From Taiwanofungus camphoratus (taxonomy: Eukaryota; Basidiomycota; Agaricomycetes; Polyporales; Taiwanofungaceae), in contig CP021224.1 of NCBI GenBank assembly GCA_003999685.1, positions 2,728,001 to 2,792,000 of the forward strand: a stretch of 64,000 nucleotides of DNA. Direction: 5' to 3'. This document shows, piece after piece, positions 9,532-22,379 of the stretch; positions within the stretch are counted from its first letter, which is position 1, and each line of letters begins with the position of its first letter. The notes below the pieces were generated by a model. That model was not told the origin of the DNA and searched no databases. It saw only the letters and a list, made by a program, of their open reading frames with translations. A program made the position numbers and the translations under genes.

Positions 9532-12500
9532 ATGTACTCTGATTCTCGTGAACATAGCTCCCAAGGTCCATCCCGCCATGTCCATTTGCCTAGAGCGACG
9601 TCCGGCGGAGGCGGTTCGATCGCAAAGAGTGAGGATGGGGTCAGGTGTGTTGTTGCGGGAAAAGAATGTACGTTCGAGGGCACCCAATTCATCCTGTAAT
9701 TCGTCTCCTCTCCTAGAGTACGCTCTTCGAGCTTGGAAAGTGCGCAGCTTCTTGACCCCTCTGAATAACGAATCCCGTCAATACAGCTCTACGGATTCTG
9801 CGCATCACGGAACCCTCTGCGCCAGGCTTTACTCCTCCGGCGGAGCACAGAACTGCGGTTGGACAGGGTGGGCATCGCATCGAGGCGTCACGCAATCTCT
9901 GGGAAGGAAGCGGCCTGAAGGTTGATAGTGCGAGTACGGATGTTGCTTGGGGCCATGGGAGTACGTCCTTATGTCTTCTGCAGTCGTGTATATATAATTA
10001 CATGATGTGCATATTGTTTCATTGTCCTTTCCAAGCTTTCAGCAATAAAATATTGACGAGCGCGCGGAACGGAGAGCTCATCATGTGGGATTTGAATAAG
10101 TCTGGATCGTCCAAGTACGGTACGTGGTACTCATTCTTGTCGGCTTCCATGTAAAGATGCCTGTCCCATCTGGATATCTTCGAACTCCATGTTAGACTAT
10201 TTGTGTATGTTCGAATTCTGAGTATCTCTCATCACTAGAGCGTAGAACGCGAGATCACACACGCTCAATCCATGCATTGTCATATTCGCCCATTCTTGGT
10301 TACTACTGCATGACTGGCTCTGCGGACGGTGATCTTCGTATATGGGTGCGTGCTCGTCATCAGTGTTTCCAGAACAGATCTATACCGCATTCGTTTTCAT
10401 TTGTATAAGGACCTGCGCGACCTCTCGAAATCTATTATGCGCATACACCACGCTTCTTCGGTACGAGCAGTCGTCTGTTCTCCTGTTCACTGGCAGCCGC
10501 TTCAGGCCATCACTGCATCAGATAATGGCAGTATACATAGGTGAGGTACCTTCGCTACTTTTCTAGCTGCAGTATATCCGACTTCTAGCTCGTCATATTA
10601 TATATTATGGTCTCTCTCCGTTCTTCACTTCCTATCCGGTTCTGACGCTGCCATCTGGCGCACACACTTTGCTCATTTATAGATGGGATCTTAAGGTGGG
10701 CCAGCGTGGACAGCTAGATCGTATACCTGCCGCACATTCGGGCCCTATCTTGACACTTGATTGGTCACTCCCCTCGTCATCAACTCTCTTGTCGGCCCCT
10801 ATACGCCAAAGCGCTCAAGGTAGCTGGTATAGCGGCTCAAATGTAGGGTTGGGGTCTCTGGATGATATTATGCCCGGCTCTGGGGGTATTCCTGAAAGCG
10901 CTGGTGGGGCCGATTGGGAGGGAACTGGCGCAGGATGGCTCGCAAGTGGAGGGATGGATAAATCCGTCAAGGTCGGTCTGCCAGAGGTCATCCTTTGCGC
11001 AGTTGTGGTATTGATGGTCTTCATATTCAGGTGTGGGACCTAACCGTGCCGACGACTAGATCTCATATTTCTCACACTCCAACTTACACATTGCACACTG
11101 CTTTTCCTGTGCGGCGTGTGCTCTGGAGGCCTGGGTACGAATGCGAGCTTGCCGTGGTATCGAACGCGGATTTTGGCACCACTTCTAACACGGATGCACT
11201 CAGCGCAGTGTCTAATGTGACGACTGCCTCAAATGCCGGTGTTGTAGCGGGTCTGGTGAGCGCGATCTCGAGCCCGCGCATTGGGACAGTCCCCATTGGG
11301 GCAGGGGAGGATGGCCCCGGAATGGAAGGGCGGGCGCCATCAGTGGCACGAGATGGCGGAAGCGACCCTATCGAGATATGGGATGTCCGGAGGGGCTACA
11401 TTGCAAAATGGGTCGTGAACAAGAGTGCGGTTGAAGGCGGTATAACTGGTATATTTTTAAATATCTTCCTGCTTTTCACATGCTCAGTTAAAAGTTTCGA
11501 TCGTAGACATTGCCTTTGCGGACTCGCACGCTATATGGGCGCAGCACCCTTCGGGGACATTCTCACAGTTAGACCTGCGACACTCTAGCAGGCCGCTGGA
11601 CGCCATCTCACGAACAGCGTTGTCATGGGACGCTGCAGGTACTCTTGCATTCGTGAACGACAATCCAAGCCGATGGGATATCCCATATGATGACACGCAC
11701 GTATCTCCACTTCCTTGCATTGGTCCAAAAATTGATACAGGATATCGTGGCTCAGCAGACCTGAAAAAAGACGCAACATACAAGATAGGCAAGGCAAAAT
11801 CAAATCTCTGGGTGATATGCATTATGTCCCTACTTCGCAGACGCTGGGCATGATTGCACAAGGGAGCTCTGATGACTTCAAAATGTTCGCGAAGCTCGCG
11901 AAAGGTTACATTTATGAGGGTACTGATAAAAGGCGTATATGCTCGCATAACGCTGAAGTCGGTTCTACCACTTCTTCTCCTATTGTGGACATTGATCATT
12001 ACTCTAATCTAGATAGCAGTTGAGGCAGGAAAATATGAAGCTGCTGAGGCTTGGTTGATGCTTGAGAGTCTTTTAACGGACCTCGCAGCTGATGTTTTTC
12101 CGACAACGCTGCCATCGCTACGGTACGCGAGCCCTGGCTTGTCACATTCGGTATCTGCTCCTGCTGCTGTTCCAACTGTGAAGACGCTACCGGCATCTAC
12201 TCCGCACCCACCACGGTCATTATCGTCAGACGCCGATATTCTTAATAAAAGAAAAAACAACAGTCCTGGATCCAGATCGAAACTCAGTGATGGTAGACCT
12301 GAGACGTCGTGCCAACAGTCCCCGCACAGGATCACGCCCACTTCATCTACCACTTCATCGCCACGTCGGTCTGGCAGTGGCCTGCCTCAAGTCCCTGCAT
12401 CAATTTTCTCGAGCCGTGAATCAAATGCGGGGCTCTCAATGCCTATGCTCCCGAGACTTTCTTCCTCCTACCGCCGAACATCGTTCACAAGTCCCAGTAT

Positions 12501-14213
12501 TCGTAGCACCCATAGCGAAAGTCCGAGTGACAGTATCAAGAGTCATGTCAGCTTTCGACATGCAGGCGAAGGGGTGCTAAGCGATTCAGATTCGTCTGGA
12601 AGCGATAAGGGAGATGGGAGCGGTAGTGAGAGCTCGAAGAGTGAGGAAGGGACTTCTGTTCGCCATCCCGTATCACAAAATCCACATCCGCGTAACAATA
12701 CCGCTCACCCTAGTCCCCTGTCCCAAATAGCGGTGCAGGAGACATGGACAGAGGATGAAAAAGAAGATGAAGATTCACCCTCCCCTGCATCCACCGACTC
12801 GGAGTCTAGTGGCGCTTCTTCGAGACGCAAGTTTTCACATTCTGCGAAACGTGGACCGAGGCGCGGCAAGACTCGAAGTCGCAGTTCCACAGTAGCATCT
12901 TTGGCTGTTTCCTCTCCGTGTCGTACTTTGACGAAGCAAGGATCGCACAGCAGTATCCGTACAGTGACTGCTGTGACCACTCCAGGCCTGGACAGTAGTC
13001 ATGACGGAGCTCTCAGAAAGGATGATACTGCGTGTGACCTTGTTCAACAGCGCCCGGATGTGTACAAGTCATCCCTGCATCACCATCGGGCTCGGTCGGA
13101 GGCCCTTTCCAGCGAATTCTTGCTGGATGCGGACAGGTCAGCTGCAGGGGAAGCCGCACCCTCACTGAAAAATGGTTGCATCAATAGCGATGATGTCAGA
13201 GCCATAATAGAAAAGGAGCAGAAATTGCACGCGCTCGGGTGGGAGGCCTTGAGAGACGCGTTTGAGTCGTTCGCCGATGAGGTTTGGCTTTCTGTCAGTT
13301 GTTAGGATCTCATTTCTTATTTTGGTATCAGGGTGATGTTCAAATATGTGCATTTCTGTCAGTTGTGGCTCCAGACGAGTTGAAGGTCAGCAAATGGCGA
13401 GCTAGACAGTTTCTAGAGAGTTACATTGGTGCGCCATTCACGCACCGCGTACACCTCCGCTATTGACGAAAGGTTTCAGAGATTCTAAGTCGGTTACGTC
13501 TTCATGCTTCGGCTGCATACATGCGCAGATTCGTTGAGGCTGACGAGATTCGTACCACTACCACAGTAAGTGTAGATGACTTTGATGTAACTCCTATTCC
13601 TAACCTCATGAGTAGTTGCACACGACGGTCTATACTTCTTGTAGTCGATGTCGAAAACCGATCGTAGTGCCTGCGAGGAGAGTAAGCCGCGCAGAAAAGA
13701 TCTCAGGTAGTTATGCATATTGTCGAGCATGCAGAAGTAATCCGACATGTTGCTCTATCTGGTGAGTGTGGTGCGATTTAGAGGAACACATGACTTATGA
13801 CTGTTTGTGTTTAAAAATATAGTCATATGCCTGTGCGAGCACTCCTATTCAAATGTTCTATTTGTATGCATGGTGGTCACCAAGAATGTTACAGCAAGTT
13901 TTACAGGAAGACACGAGTGGCTGTAGAAATATCGACCCCTCCTTCCTCTCCTCATCGTCGCCCACATGCCAGCCCAAATCCAGGAGCTGTACCCGAAAGA
14001 GCCCGAGGACGTGCGACATCGAGGAGTGGTTCGACCATAGGTGGAGATAGTGATGGTGGGTCCGATGACAGTGCAGGCCTCCGCTACGGTGACAGCAGGT
14101 TTGGCGAAGACAATGGACTGTTCATAGGACCCATGCATGTACTTCGTGGGTATCCCTGTGCAGCGGGGTGTGGCCATTATTGCTGGATCACGAACGAAAT
14201 ACCTAAGAGCTGA
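9532..14213 (+). CDS. SEACAT/GATOR2 subunit Rtc1/WDR24-like (WD40 plus RING)
   Basis: About fourteen exons, each fixed by splice sites and phase: 9532-9667, 9787-9960, 10036-10119, 10239-10345, 10410-10540, 10683-10971, 11031-11448, 11507-11722, 11794-11957, 12013-13281, 13332-13428, 13480-13565, 13616-13761, 13823-14213. The N-terminal half is a WD40 propeller beginning GVRCVVAGKESLRILRIT, with repeats ending in MWDL, RIW, RWDL, VWDL and IWDV. A long Ser-rich, charged linker (exon 10) follows. After this come a helical part (LRLHASAAYMRRF) and a C-terminal RING-like zinc domain with YTSCSRC, CRACRSN, CSICMHGGHQECY and GYPCAAGCGHYC. WDR24/Rtc1 belongs to the complex that activates TORC1 in response to amino acids on the vacuole or lysosome. 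The exon 8/9 junction is the least certain. Confidence 0.88.
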
Positions 14214-14788
14214 CATTGTTCGTTCCCCGTCCCGATGTCTGGTAGATAGTTCACCAGAGGATAGACATTTTATACCAAATCGTCTAAGAAGGAATGCCAG
14301 TATGTCTGTCGCAGCGACGAGGAGGTTACGATTGGCACCTTGTTAGGCGGGAAAAGTGCTGTGTCATCCTCCTTTTTCAATACACAACATCCGCGGCTGT
14401 CTCGGAAGTTGAGTCTCTTACAGCACATACGGCGAGGCTCCGATCACTGCTACCGCTATTGAATTGATGTGCGCCGCCTCGGGATGACACGTTACTCCTT
14501 ATCTATACATCTCCAGAAGCAATCAATTCAACAGGACGGGAGTTTTTCACGAATGGCTAGGAAAACAGGCAGGAACTTGATTACATATGGCCAACATAAC
14601 ACAAGGCAATCAACACAGACTATAAGAGAAGATATTTTAGGGTGTGAATGATCATGTGTGAGAGGGTAGGGTTGCCAGTTTCCACTGAAAATAGTCTCTG
14701 AAGTCCAAGGTTTCTGTCTAAGTATTTCATGAAGCCTCCAATGTTACAGACGGGTTGGAAACATATTGCTGTCCAGTGCAAAGCATAC
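14214..14788. other. Convergent spacer, no gene recognised
   Basis: This stretch lies between the 3' ends of the WDR24-like gene and the GH16 gene. Small open frames inside have no recognisable domain and probably reflect chance. Confidence 0.4.
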
Positions 14789-15824
14789 CTAGTACGGACA
14801 TTCCACGGAGACAGACTTGAACGTGGCGGTCATTTTTTTAGGGGCAGATGACCAGTCGATAGGACCCTTTGCCCACTGTGCAGTGCCCGCAGGCGCGCTT
14901 GCGTCCCAGATTCCGAGCTGAATGCGAGTGGGGTGAGAGGGGAAGTGCAGCGCGCCATTCTTCTGAGTCTGATCTACACGGGCCATCAAATATCTCTGTT
15001 TACATACAAAGCGCTTGGAAAGGAGAGATGAGTTCCGAGGCTCACCTTTCTTGAGCGTGCGCACCTGCACACCATCTACACTCCAAATTATGCGCTCATC
15101 GTTCCAATCAACTGTATATTCATGTGCGCCTTGTACTGAGCCTCCGTGCGCGTAGTCCTCAATCTCCCCAAAGACTCCCCAAAGAGGTTGTTTGTCTTGG
15201 GGACTTGGGGCATAGACGTTCGTCTGCCAGTGTGATGGGTCCCCGCCGAGTAATTCGACATCAATTTCGTCATGTTGGTCGGCTAAAACGGAGTGCGAAT
15301 AGAGAATTCACTGGAGAATGTATTGCGCAGTCAGAACTCTGAGCATACCAATAAGAATTGCTGCAGTAACAACTCCAGGGACAAGAGGACCAGATACAGT
15401 GAAGGTGACCTTCCCATACCTGGCAAGAAATCGTGATTACAAGATTCGCACGTTTCATAAGCAAGACGCCAAATTAGGCTCACAGTACAGTGAAGGTGGA
15501 ATTAATCGTAGCGCCGTCGCCGAGTCTGTCATTAATGCCATCCTTCGTAGTGATGGTCCCGTTTGGCCTCTCCAAGATCAATTGCAGTCCATCTTGAGCG
15601 AAATTATAGGACTCCTGCGGGCTGATGGCAGTGAAGGGTGTATTTAACTCTGTCGAGACATCAGCTGGGTCAAAGGTGCATTGAAAGGGTTGGCATTGGG
15701 AGACTGATCGCCTCGCTTGAGGGTGGAGGCGCCTATTGGAAGTACGATTCAGAGTAGCATAGGTCTGGGAGGTCTGACAGAAGAAGGAATTTAAGAGTAG
15801 AATAGACAAAAGTAAGGTAATCAT
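14789..15824 (-). CDS. GH16 family Crh-type transglycosylase (cell-wall chitin-glucan crosslinking)
   Basis: Four exons on the minus strand (15824-15484, 15419-15349, 15282-15046, 14973-14789) join to 277 residues. The N-terminus is a signal peptide (MITLLLSILLLNSFFC). Next comes the jelly-roll fold with YGKVTFTVSGPLVPGVVTAA, the catalytic motif DEIDVE (nucleophile and acid/base glutamates around Asp), HWQTNVYAP, YTVDWNDERIIWSVDG and IQLGIWDASAPAGTAQWAKG. The protein ends at VECPY. In Crh1/Utr2-type enzymes this fold links chitin to beta-glucan in the fungal wall. No C-terminal GPI signal is seen, so it may be secreted or soluble in the wall. It is divergent from the LRR gene across a promoter region of about 235 bp. 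Confidence 0.9.
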
Positions 15825-16059
15825 TATGGCGCGATTTTATTAACAGAGATGTACTATGCGATGGGATTGGTTTCAACGTGACCGTCGCGTCTTGCGACGC
15901 GCTATGTCCACGTGAGCAGCGGTGACCGAAAAAGGAAATAAGGCAGCAATGCGCGATCATGTGAGAATACACATAGCGCGCCCTTATAAGCTTTCCGCGA
16001 CACTTGTATGCTTTTCTCCCTTTTTTTTTTTCCTTCTTCCTGCATCTCTCCACCATCCC
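15825..16059. promoter_or_regulatory. Divergent promoter between the GH16 and LRR genes
   Basis: The 235-bp interval separates two genes read away from each other. It carries a pyrimidine-rich tract just before the LRR start, common in fungal leaders. No shared regulatory element was identified. Confidence 0.45.
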
Positions 16060-18402
16060 ATGTCGGTTACATCTCTTGACGATGCCTTTATGTCCACCTC
16101 CTCTCCTCCTTCCTCTCTATCATCTTCCCTAACCTGGTCATATGCTATTGACTCATCCCCGCCGTCCTCGCCTAGGATTGTGCCCGTCGTGACACCGCCT
16201 GAGTCTCCCGGTCTTTCACATCCATTCGCAGCCTCTACAAAAGCCAATAAACCTCCTCATCTTTATGAGAAACATGATAGCGCCTCCGCATGTGCCTCGT
16301 CATATGTCTATGACGGAGTCAGCTATGTGGCACACGACCACCTGTATGCTGTGGAGCTCAATGATCCGCAGACGGAACGTGTACATGTTCGTACACGCTC
16401 CGGAGAGTACCCCCACGTGGGCATTACTCATCCGTATGCTGCGTATGCGAAGGCCCGACAAAGGGAGGATAAGGTGTCTTATATGGACTCTCACCCGAGC
16501 TTACAGCCTTGCCCCTTCTCTCACGAAGAAATGTATGAACCTGACTTGGAAGATATGCAACGACAGGCTTGGGATGATGCCATAACTACAGCGATCGATA
16601 CTGCGAACGGGATCATTGATTTAGCGTGCGTTTGCGTTGTATGATTTCACCTTTCGCAACCTTGACTGCCATCCATATGTCCTCCACTCAGCATTTGGGG
16701 CACTTCGAGTAGTCCCTTGACTTCCATCCCGCCCTCTATCGCTGACCTGGCAGATCTGGTGGTCCTCCCATCTCAGTATCAACAGCGACTCCAAGAACCT
16801 CCTTTACCTTCACCTGTACCCCGTACTTTAACACGTGCTCATACCATCCAAACCTCGTCCGACTCGTTCTGGGTTTCCACACAGTCCCCTGCTTCGGCTT
16901 GGGGAGGGAAGCCACTCGGAAAGGCCGCGTCGTACTCATTTGTCCAGGCTGCGGCTGCACCAAACAGGAATGAGATCCAGATATACCTTGCTAACAACAA
17001 GATCTGTATGCTTCCTCAGGAGCTTTTTCAACTGTCGGGATTGACAGTCCTAAGTCTGCGTCCGTATTTGCTCTTTTTTTTTAGCGTGTTTCATGAGATT
17101 CTTTGTCCTTTCCTTTATTTGATTAACTCGCTCTGAGTGATCGAGACGCTAAGCAGCGAGACGTCGACTGATGACTCTGCTCCCTTCCATGAAGTATCCC
17201 ATATCATTCGGGACTGTTAGCTGAGCAATGATGCGAGCAATGGTGGACGAGACTTTTATGACGCTAAGATCTCTAACTGGTGTTGAGGTCTAACTTCTCG
17301 TGTTCTCGTTAGCTGTCTCTAAGCAAGATCAGACTCCGATCGGTAGCAAACGCTACAATCGGGATCGCAAGGCTTCAGTGCGTGAGCCGTACTATTCGAA
17401 GCAAATCTTATCTGTGGTTATTATTAAACGCTGCAAATCTGGAAATGCCATCGTTTTATCTCTCCTCTGGATACTCAGACTACAACTGACTATTCAATTT
17501 TTGTAGGCTCAAATGCACTTCGGACGTTGCCACCACAAATCGCGAAACTCTCAAACCTCCGCGAGCTCAATATTGCGTACAATAAGCTGCGTTGGCTTCC
17601 TGCTGAGATGCTTGACATGCACCTTGAGAAGCTACTCGTCGTCGGCAATCCGTGGATAATGCCGTCCGTGAATTTCACCGCATCTGCCCAAGCAAAGAGT
17701 GGCAAGCATGTCTCTCCCACAAGTGTGCGCTTTACCATCCCTTCGCTGACCGAGCTCTGTCTGCGCCGTCTCCTCGCCCCCTTCGACTCTCTCGCGAACT
17801 CTCAAGCGTCAAGCGGTGAAAGGAAAAGTGAGACAGTGCTCGAGGCACTGTACGTGCTGCCGCTATCCGGGACTGATCGCTATCCTCCTGAAATTCTCGA
17901 GACACTGCGCGCGTGCATCCCTAGGGCGGTCGCGAAGCCCGCTTCTTTTACCTCTTCGTACAAAATACCGCGGAGCTATCACGAGGAAGATGTTCATGCG
18001 CACCCGCGCCACTCTTCTTCTGCGCCTGCCCAGCGGCCGGATGCAGTTGGGGTAGACGAGGAAACGCGGCTTGGGATTGGAATTTGTCCTAGTCTTGCTC
18101 ACCACGTGTCTGGAGACCGCAAGACTCCTGTTTTCGTGCAGCATGCAGAGGAGCGCTTCACGTGGGAAAGGATAGTGGCCGGTCTTAATGTCGGCGCAGG
18201 GGGTGGAGCAGGTGTACCGATACGATGGAGAGGGTGTGAGAAGGGATGTTTAGAGTTCCTGTACAACGAAGACAAAGAAGAACCGGGTAAGGCAGACGAT
18301 GAGGACTTGCAAATGGAGTTAGATGACGGCGACGATGAAGATGGCATCCAGGTGGTTGACCTGGGCAATGGCGGGCTCAGCGACTTGGAAGACTTTGAGT
18401 AA
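16060..18402 (+). CDS. Leucine-rich-repeat protein of unknown function
   Basis: Three exons (16060-16625, about 16692-17059, 17507-18402) give about 609 residues. The N-terminus is Ser/Pro-rich. Middle and later parts have LRR motifs: IPPSIADLADLVVLP, IYLANNKICMLPQELF, LRTLPPQIAKLSNLRELNI and YNKLRWLPAEML, with phase kept across the long second intron. A proline/charged segment and a Cys-containing IRWRGCEKGCLEFLYN follow, and the tail is very acidic. No catalytic domain is visible. Proteins of this layout are conserved in mushrooms, usually as hypothetical LRR proteins; a protein-interaction role is inferred only from the repeats. The second intron is 447 bp, unusually long compared with its neighbours. 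Confidence 0.75.
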
Positions 18403-19561
18403 AGTTCGGTAGGTCATTGGCACATCATCGTTCACGTTCACTTATTTTTTCTGTCACTCAGCTAAGCATCAACTATGTAGCATATAATGTTTGTTGTACA
18501 GATATTCTACAACTGTACGTGCATTGTCTAAATCAATTCACTTCAAATGAATGCGTTGTAATATTCGATGAACGAGCGATTTGGACATCATCCTGCTGCC
18601 AGTGCACTAGTGAGTGCCCAGCTCGGATGTGCTCTTTCCGTGAACAATATTTCAATCTTTAAGCTTCAAGCTTCCAGTTCTCGTAGCTTCCTATGGCACG
18701 GGAGCATCTAGAAGTGATACTGGCTTTTGTTTTTCAGACTAAGATTGTCATTCGATGCCTCCTTGGTTCTATTAGGCCTCATTGTCCTGTGACCAACGCC
18801 GTCAACAGCCACAACGTATTCCTCTATCTCCAAAGTGCGTCGTCCAACTTGGCCCCCTCCTCGGACCTCTTTACTTCCAGCTGTCGCTTACGGCATTGTT
18901 GATGTTTTCAATGTGGCTAATCCGTTGACGAAAGTTGTCGGTCGAGCCTGGCATCAATTCTAGAATTTCACTTGTATTAGGATGACTAGGATGCTGACAT
19001 TCAAATCAAACTATGGTTCAATTCTCGAACATGCGATACGGCGTGTGAGCTTGATATCTGCAGGTGTCTCTCTCCTATTGCTGTGGTCTTATCCAATGCT
19101 GATATAACGACCCAGTTCTCAGATAAGCCCAGTATGCGGATGCAACACGCCGACATAAATCTGTCCCGCCTTTGATGTCTCACCATCACTGCAATTACGA
19201 CCACCCCCCCTTATTCACAACACTGTCTCGCAAGATGAATAGCACATTTTTGCCGGGTTTTGGGGAGTCAAAAGACAAATTAGTTGTGACAGGGTATCGA
19301 ATTGACAGGCTCAAACTTAGTATAAGATCATCTATACATTAGATATTCCACCCCTCCATCACTCTTCAATAAAAGGGATGAATGTGCATGTCAACGTTCC
19401 ACAATCATCATCAAATGCCGGTACGGTGGAGATGCCTGATACCGCCCAAGACAACATTTGCTGAAAAGACCGACGACTGAATCTGAAGAGATCTATTACA
19501 GATATAGATAATTTTCAGAATCTTGGGGTGGACGTACTCTGTGTCCATGGATGTCAGGACA
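18403..19561. other. Gene-poor spacer
   Basis: About 1.1 kb between the LRR gene and the 3' end of the minus-strand FunK1. Only short, unsupported open frames are present. A short C run lies near 19203-19210. Confidence 0.4.
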
Positions 19562-22271
19562 CTATTGCGAAATAGAAGTAGGCGCTACGCCGAGGCACTG
19601 CATGAAAGCCTCGTAAGTGACCATCGTGTTCCTGCGCACTTTCCTCTGCGTAATTTCATCATTGATAGAATCAATTCGGTTCAGATGTCCTTTTCGCCTT
19701 GTCAGCTTACGTTCGACACGAAGATCTAGTATTTCCTCGGATTCCTTGAGAATACGGAGAAACTCCCATCTGAGAGGCAGGACCCAATTCTCCGCAAGCG
19801 CCGCATAGTCAGGATGTGCAGAAGAAAACATCTTCTGCCATTCCTGCTCTACACGCAGGAATGCCCTCTTGTTTCGGCCTATCGTTATTAAATTGGAGCT
19901 TTCCCAATCTGGGAAATGTCCAAACTTATGTCTCACGGGATCAAATACAGCGCAGACCCAAGCGAGGACATAAAAGAAAGACTCTAGATCGTGACGGTAG
20001 CGATGAAGGGGAGCTTTGCCTTCGGACAACAGATCGAGAGCCATGAATGGACCCGTGCCAGTACGATACCTAGGTCGTTTATGAGGTTGTTCTTGGGCAC
20101 CGTTAGTGTCATCGGGCCCATCTGTCTGATCGTGCCTTTCGAAGCTTCCCTGGGGCACCGTAAGTTCTGCGCGCTTGGTAGCTGTGCGTGCGGTTATCAA
20201 AATATCGCCGTCGTTGTCTGCGTGAGCATTCTCGTCATATTCATTGTCATCTTCCTCGAACTCTTCTTTTGAAGGCCTGAACATTGCTAGGTCCCAGTCG
20301 CACAGTATTCCAATGGCACAGCCGTTCTCGTCCCTGTAGAACATGATATTGCCCACACTAATGTCACGATGCAGGACTCCAGCGGTCTGCCACACCCAAT
20401 GATGAGCTAGCAAACGTAAATTACTGCTCGTCGGTAGCTCGTATGATGGTGGCAGGATACTTACCGCTCACGACATCAACGAAGATCTGTTTGAACTCTT
20501 CGGCACCATCCACAAGCTGAAGCGCCTCGTATTTCTTCATAACCATGATTTTGAACACTCTATCTTCATGATCGAGAAGTTTTTGCATATGAACCCTGGG
20601 GAAATTCATCTCGTCCATGCGGCGGGTTATTGAGCACTTCAGATCAACTATATGCCTGAGCCACCGCGGACCTTGTTGTTGGATTTTTTGCTTGATCACC
20701 CTGATGAACTTATCTTCAGGTTGACACTTTTTAGGCGGCCATGCCATCTTGGCCACAAGATCATCCTGACCGAATAAAGTTGCCGCGGCCCCAGTCGCCT
20801 TTATGGGTACAATTGTAGTTCCTCGGCCGACCGCCCCAAATTCGGCGCTGATTCTTTGTATGTTGTCGACGTCGAATATCAGCTTTTGCAGCGGTCTCCC
20901 ATCAGCATCGAAGGCAAGTTTGTCATCTACCTCGAGCTTCACATTAGAATAGCTGTCGTAAGCACCCGAAGGGAACTTGAGAAACGGGCAGATACCCAGG
21001 TGTGCATGATTAGCGGATGTTATGGCCGCGATGGCAAGCAGTAGCATGTGCGGTTCTTCCATGAAGTCGAAAGGTTTTGACAGCACTATTCCCATACGAT
21101 CCCCGTACCAAAGTGTCACGATGGTATTATCAATCATGAAGCCGGATGCGTAAGAACGTATGCCATGAGACAACATGTCGTTGATATACTTTGCTGCCTG
21201 CACTTCGTTGCCCGTCAACCTTGGTTGATCAGAAAGATTGAGGCCCGTATTGGTGTGTTTTGCGAAGCCGCCTCGAAGGTCTGGGTGGGCGCCTGAGCGG
21301 AATCGTTTCTGTGGAGGCTCAACAGCTTCTGATACGGTCGGTGGTCCTTTGCGCTTATTGCCCCCAGAAGCCAACTGAGCACTGGAAGATACGTTCGAGG
21401 GGTTATATGGAGCGCTCTCAGACTGCAGGGAGTGGATACTCATGGGCTAACAGAGATAAGGAATCAGAACATGATGAGTACGAGATAGTCCTAAGATTCT
21501 TACTTTATTGAGCGCCGCTGTCGAAAAGGGAATGTCTAATATATAATCAAGGGGATTCTCCTCGTGCTTTTTGATTTCCATAGAGCTGAGATGCCAATCC
21601 CAGCATAGAGTATCATTGCCTGTGGTGGTACCCCATCCCAAGTCTGGCTTGAATACCGCGTTATAGTTTCCTCGTAGTAGACGTTCTTGCATGTTTCGTA
21701 CTTTGATTTCAACTTGGGATTCTCGTTCACTGATTGAAAACTTTCGTTTCCACGGCGTAGGACTGTTGCCAAGCGACACCTGCCTTTGCAAATGTTGAAG
21801 GATAGCAACGAGATACGGATAGCCGTCCGATTCCTTGGCACATCTCAAGTACATGCTAAGAGGTAGAATAGGAATGGTATAGCTCTTAATCCCTGGTGTT
21901 GGAACGACAGGAATATCGTCAGGCGTAAAGTCCCAAACAGCGTGAACGAATTTGCGAACGGGCAGTCCACGATAGACCTTGTCTCTAAAATGCTCTTGGA
22001 CCCAAAGTGTCATAGCTTCGTTCCTGACAGCACCACATTTTTCGGTAACATCCTCTATTTCCCTAGATTTGAGAGGGATTATGTGCAATACAGGAGCCGC
22101 GCACGTTGAGACAACAACAGTGTTTGGGCATAACTTGTCAGTTGATATATGTTTAGGTGGAGGCGGCTTCTTGTTTCGATCATGAGGAGTGGGGTTCCAA
22201 GGTCTTACTACAGAGAGGGAAGGTACGTTGTCTGCCAACTCTGGCTCGTGTATGTCGTAGCTGTCAGTCAT
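19562..22271 (-). CDS. FunK1 fungal-type protein kinase, intact copy 3
   Basis: Three exons on the minus strand (22271-21504, 21446-20465, 20406-19562) join with phase kept into 864 residues. The N-terminal region has VRKFVHAVWDFTPDD and FKPDLGWGTT. The kinase part shows RMGIVLSKPF, GRGTTIVPIKATG, LVAKMAWPP (likely ATP-binding Lys), VLHRDISVGNIMF (catalytic Asp and Asn), CDWDLAMF in place of DFG, an acidic insert of about 90 residues, KRPRYRTGTGPFMALDLL and HRYRHDLESFFYVLAWVC. It matches copies 1 and 2 along its length but lies on the other strand about 12 kb away. It appears to lack the first intron of copies 1 and 2. All key kinase residues are present, so activity is plausible; the substrate is unknown. 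Confidence 0.9.
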
Positions 22272-22366
22272 TGGCCGCGTGTAACACCGGATTCGATAGA
22301 TGCTAGTATATGAGGGCTATCGCAGTAGCAAAATGGGGAAACGAGTTCATGGTCGGTGTTCCTCGC

Positions 22367-22372
22367 TTTATA
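22367..22372 (-). promoter_or_regulatory. TATA box of FunK1 copy 3
   Basis: TATAAA on the minus strand lies about 95 bases before the ATG at 22271, a spacing like that in the other FunK1 copies. Confidence 0.5.
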
Positions 22373-22379
22373 AAAACGA

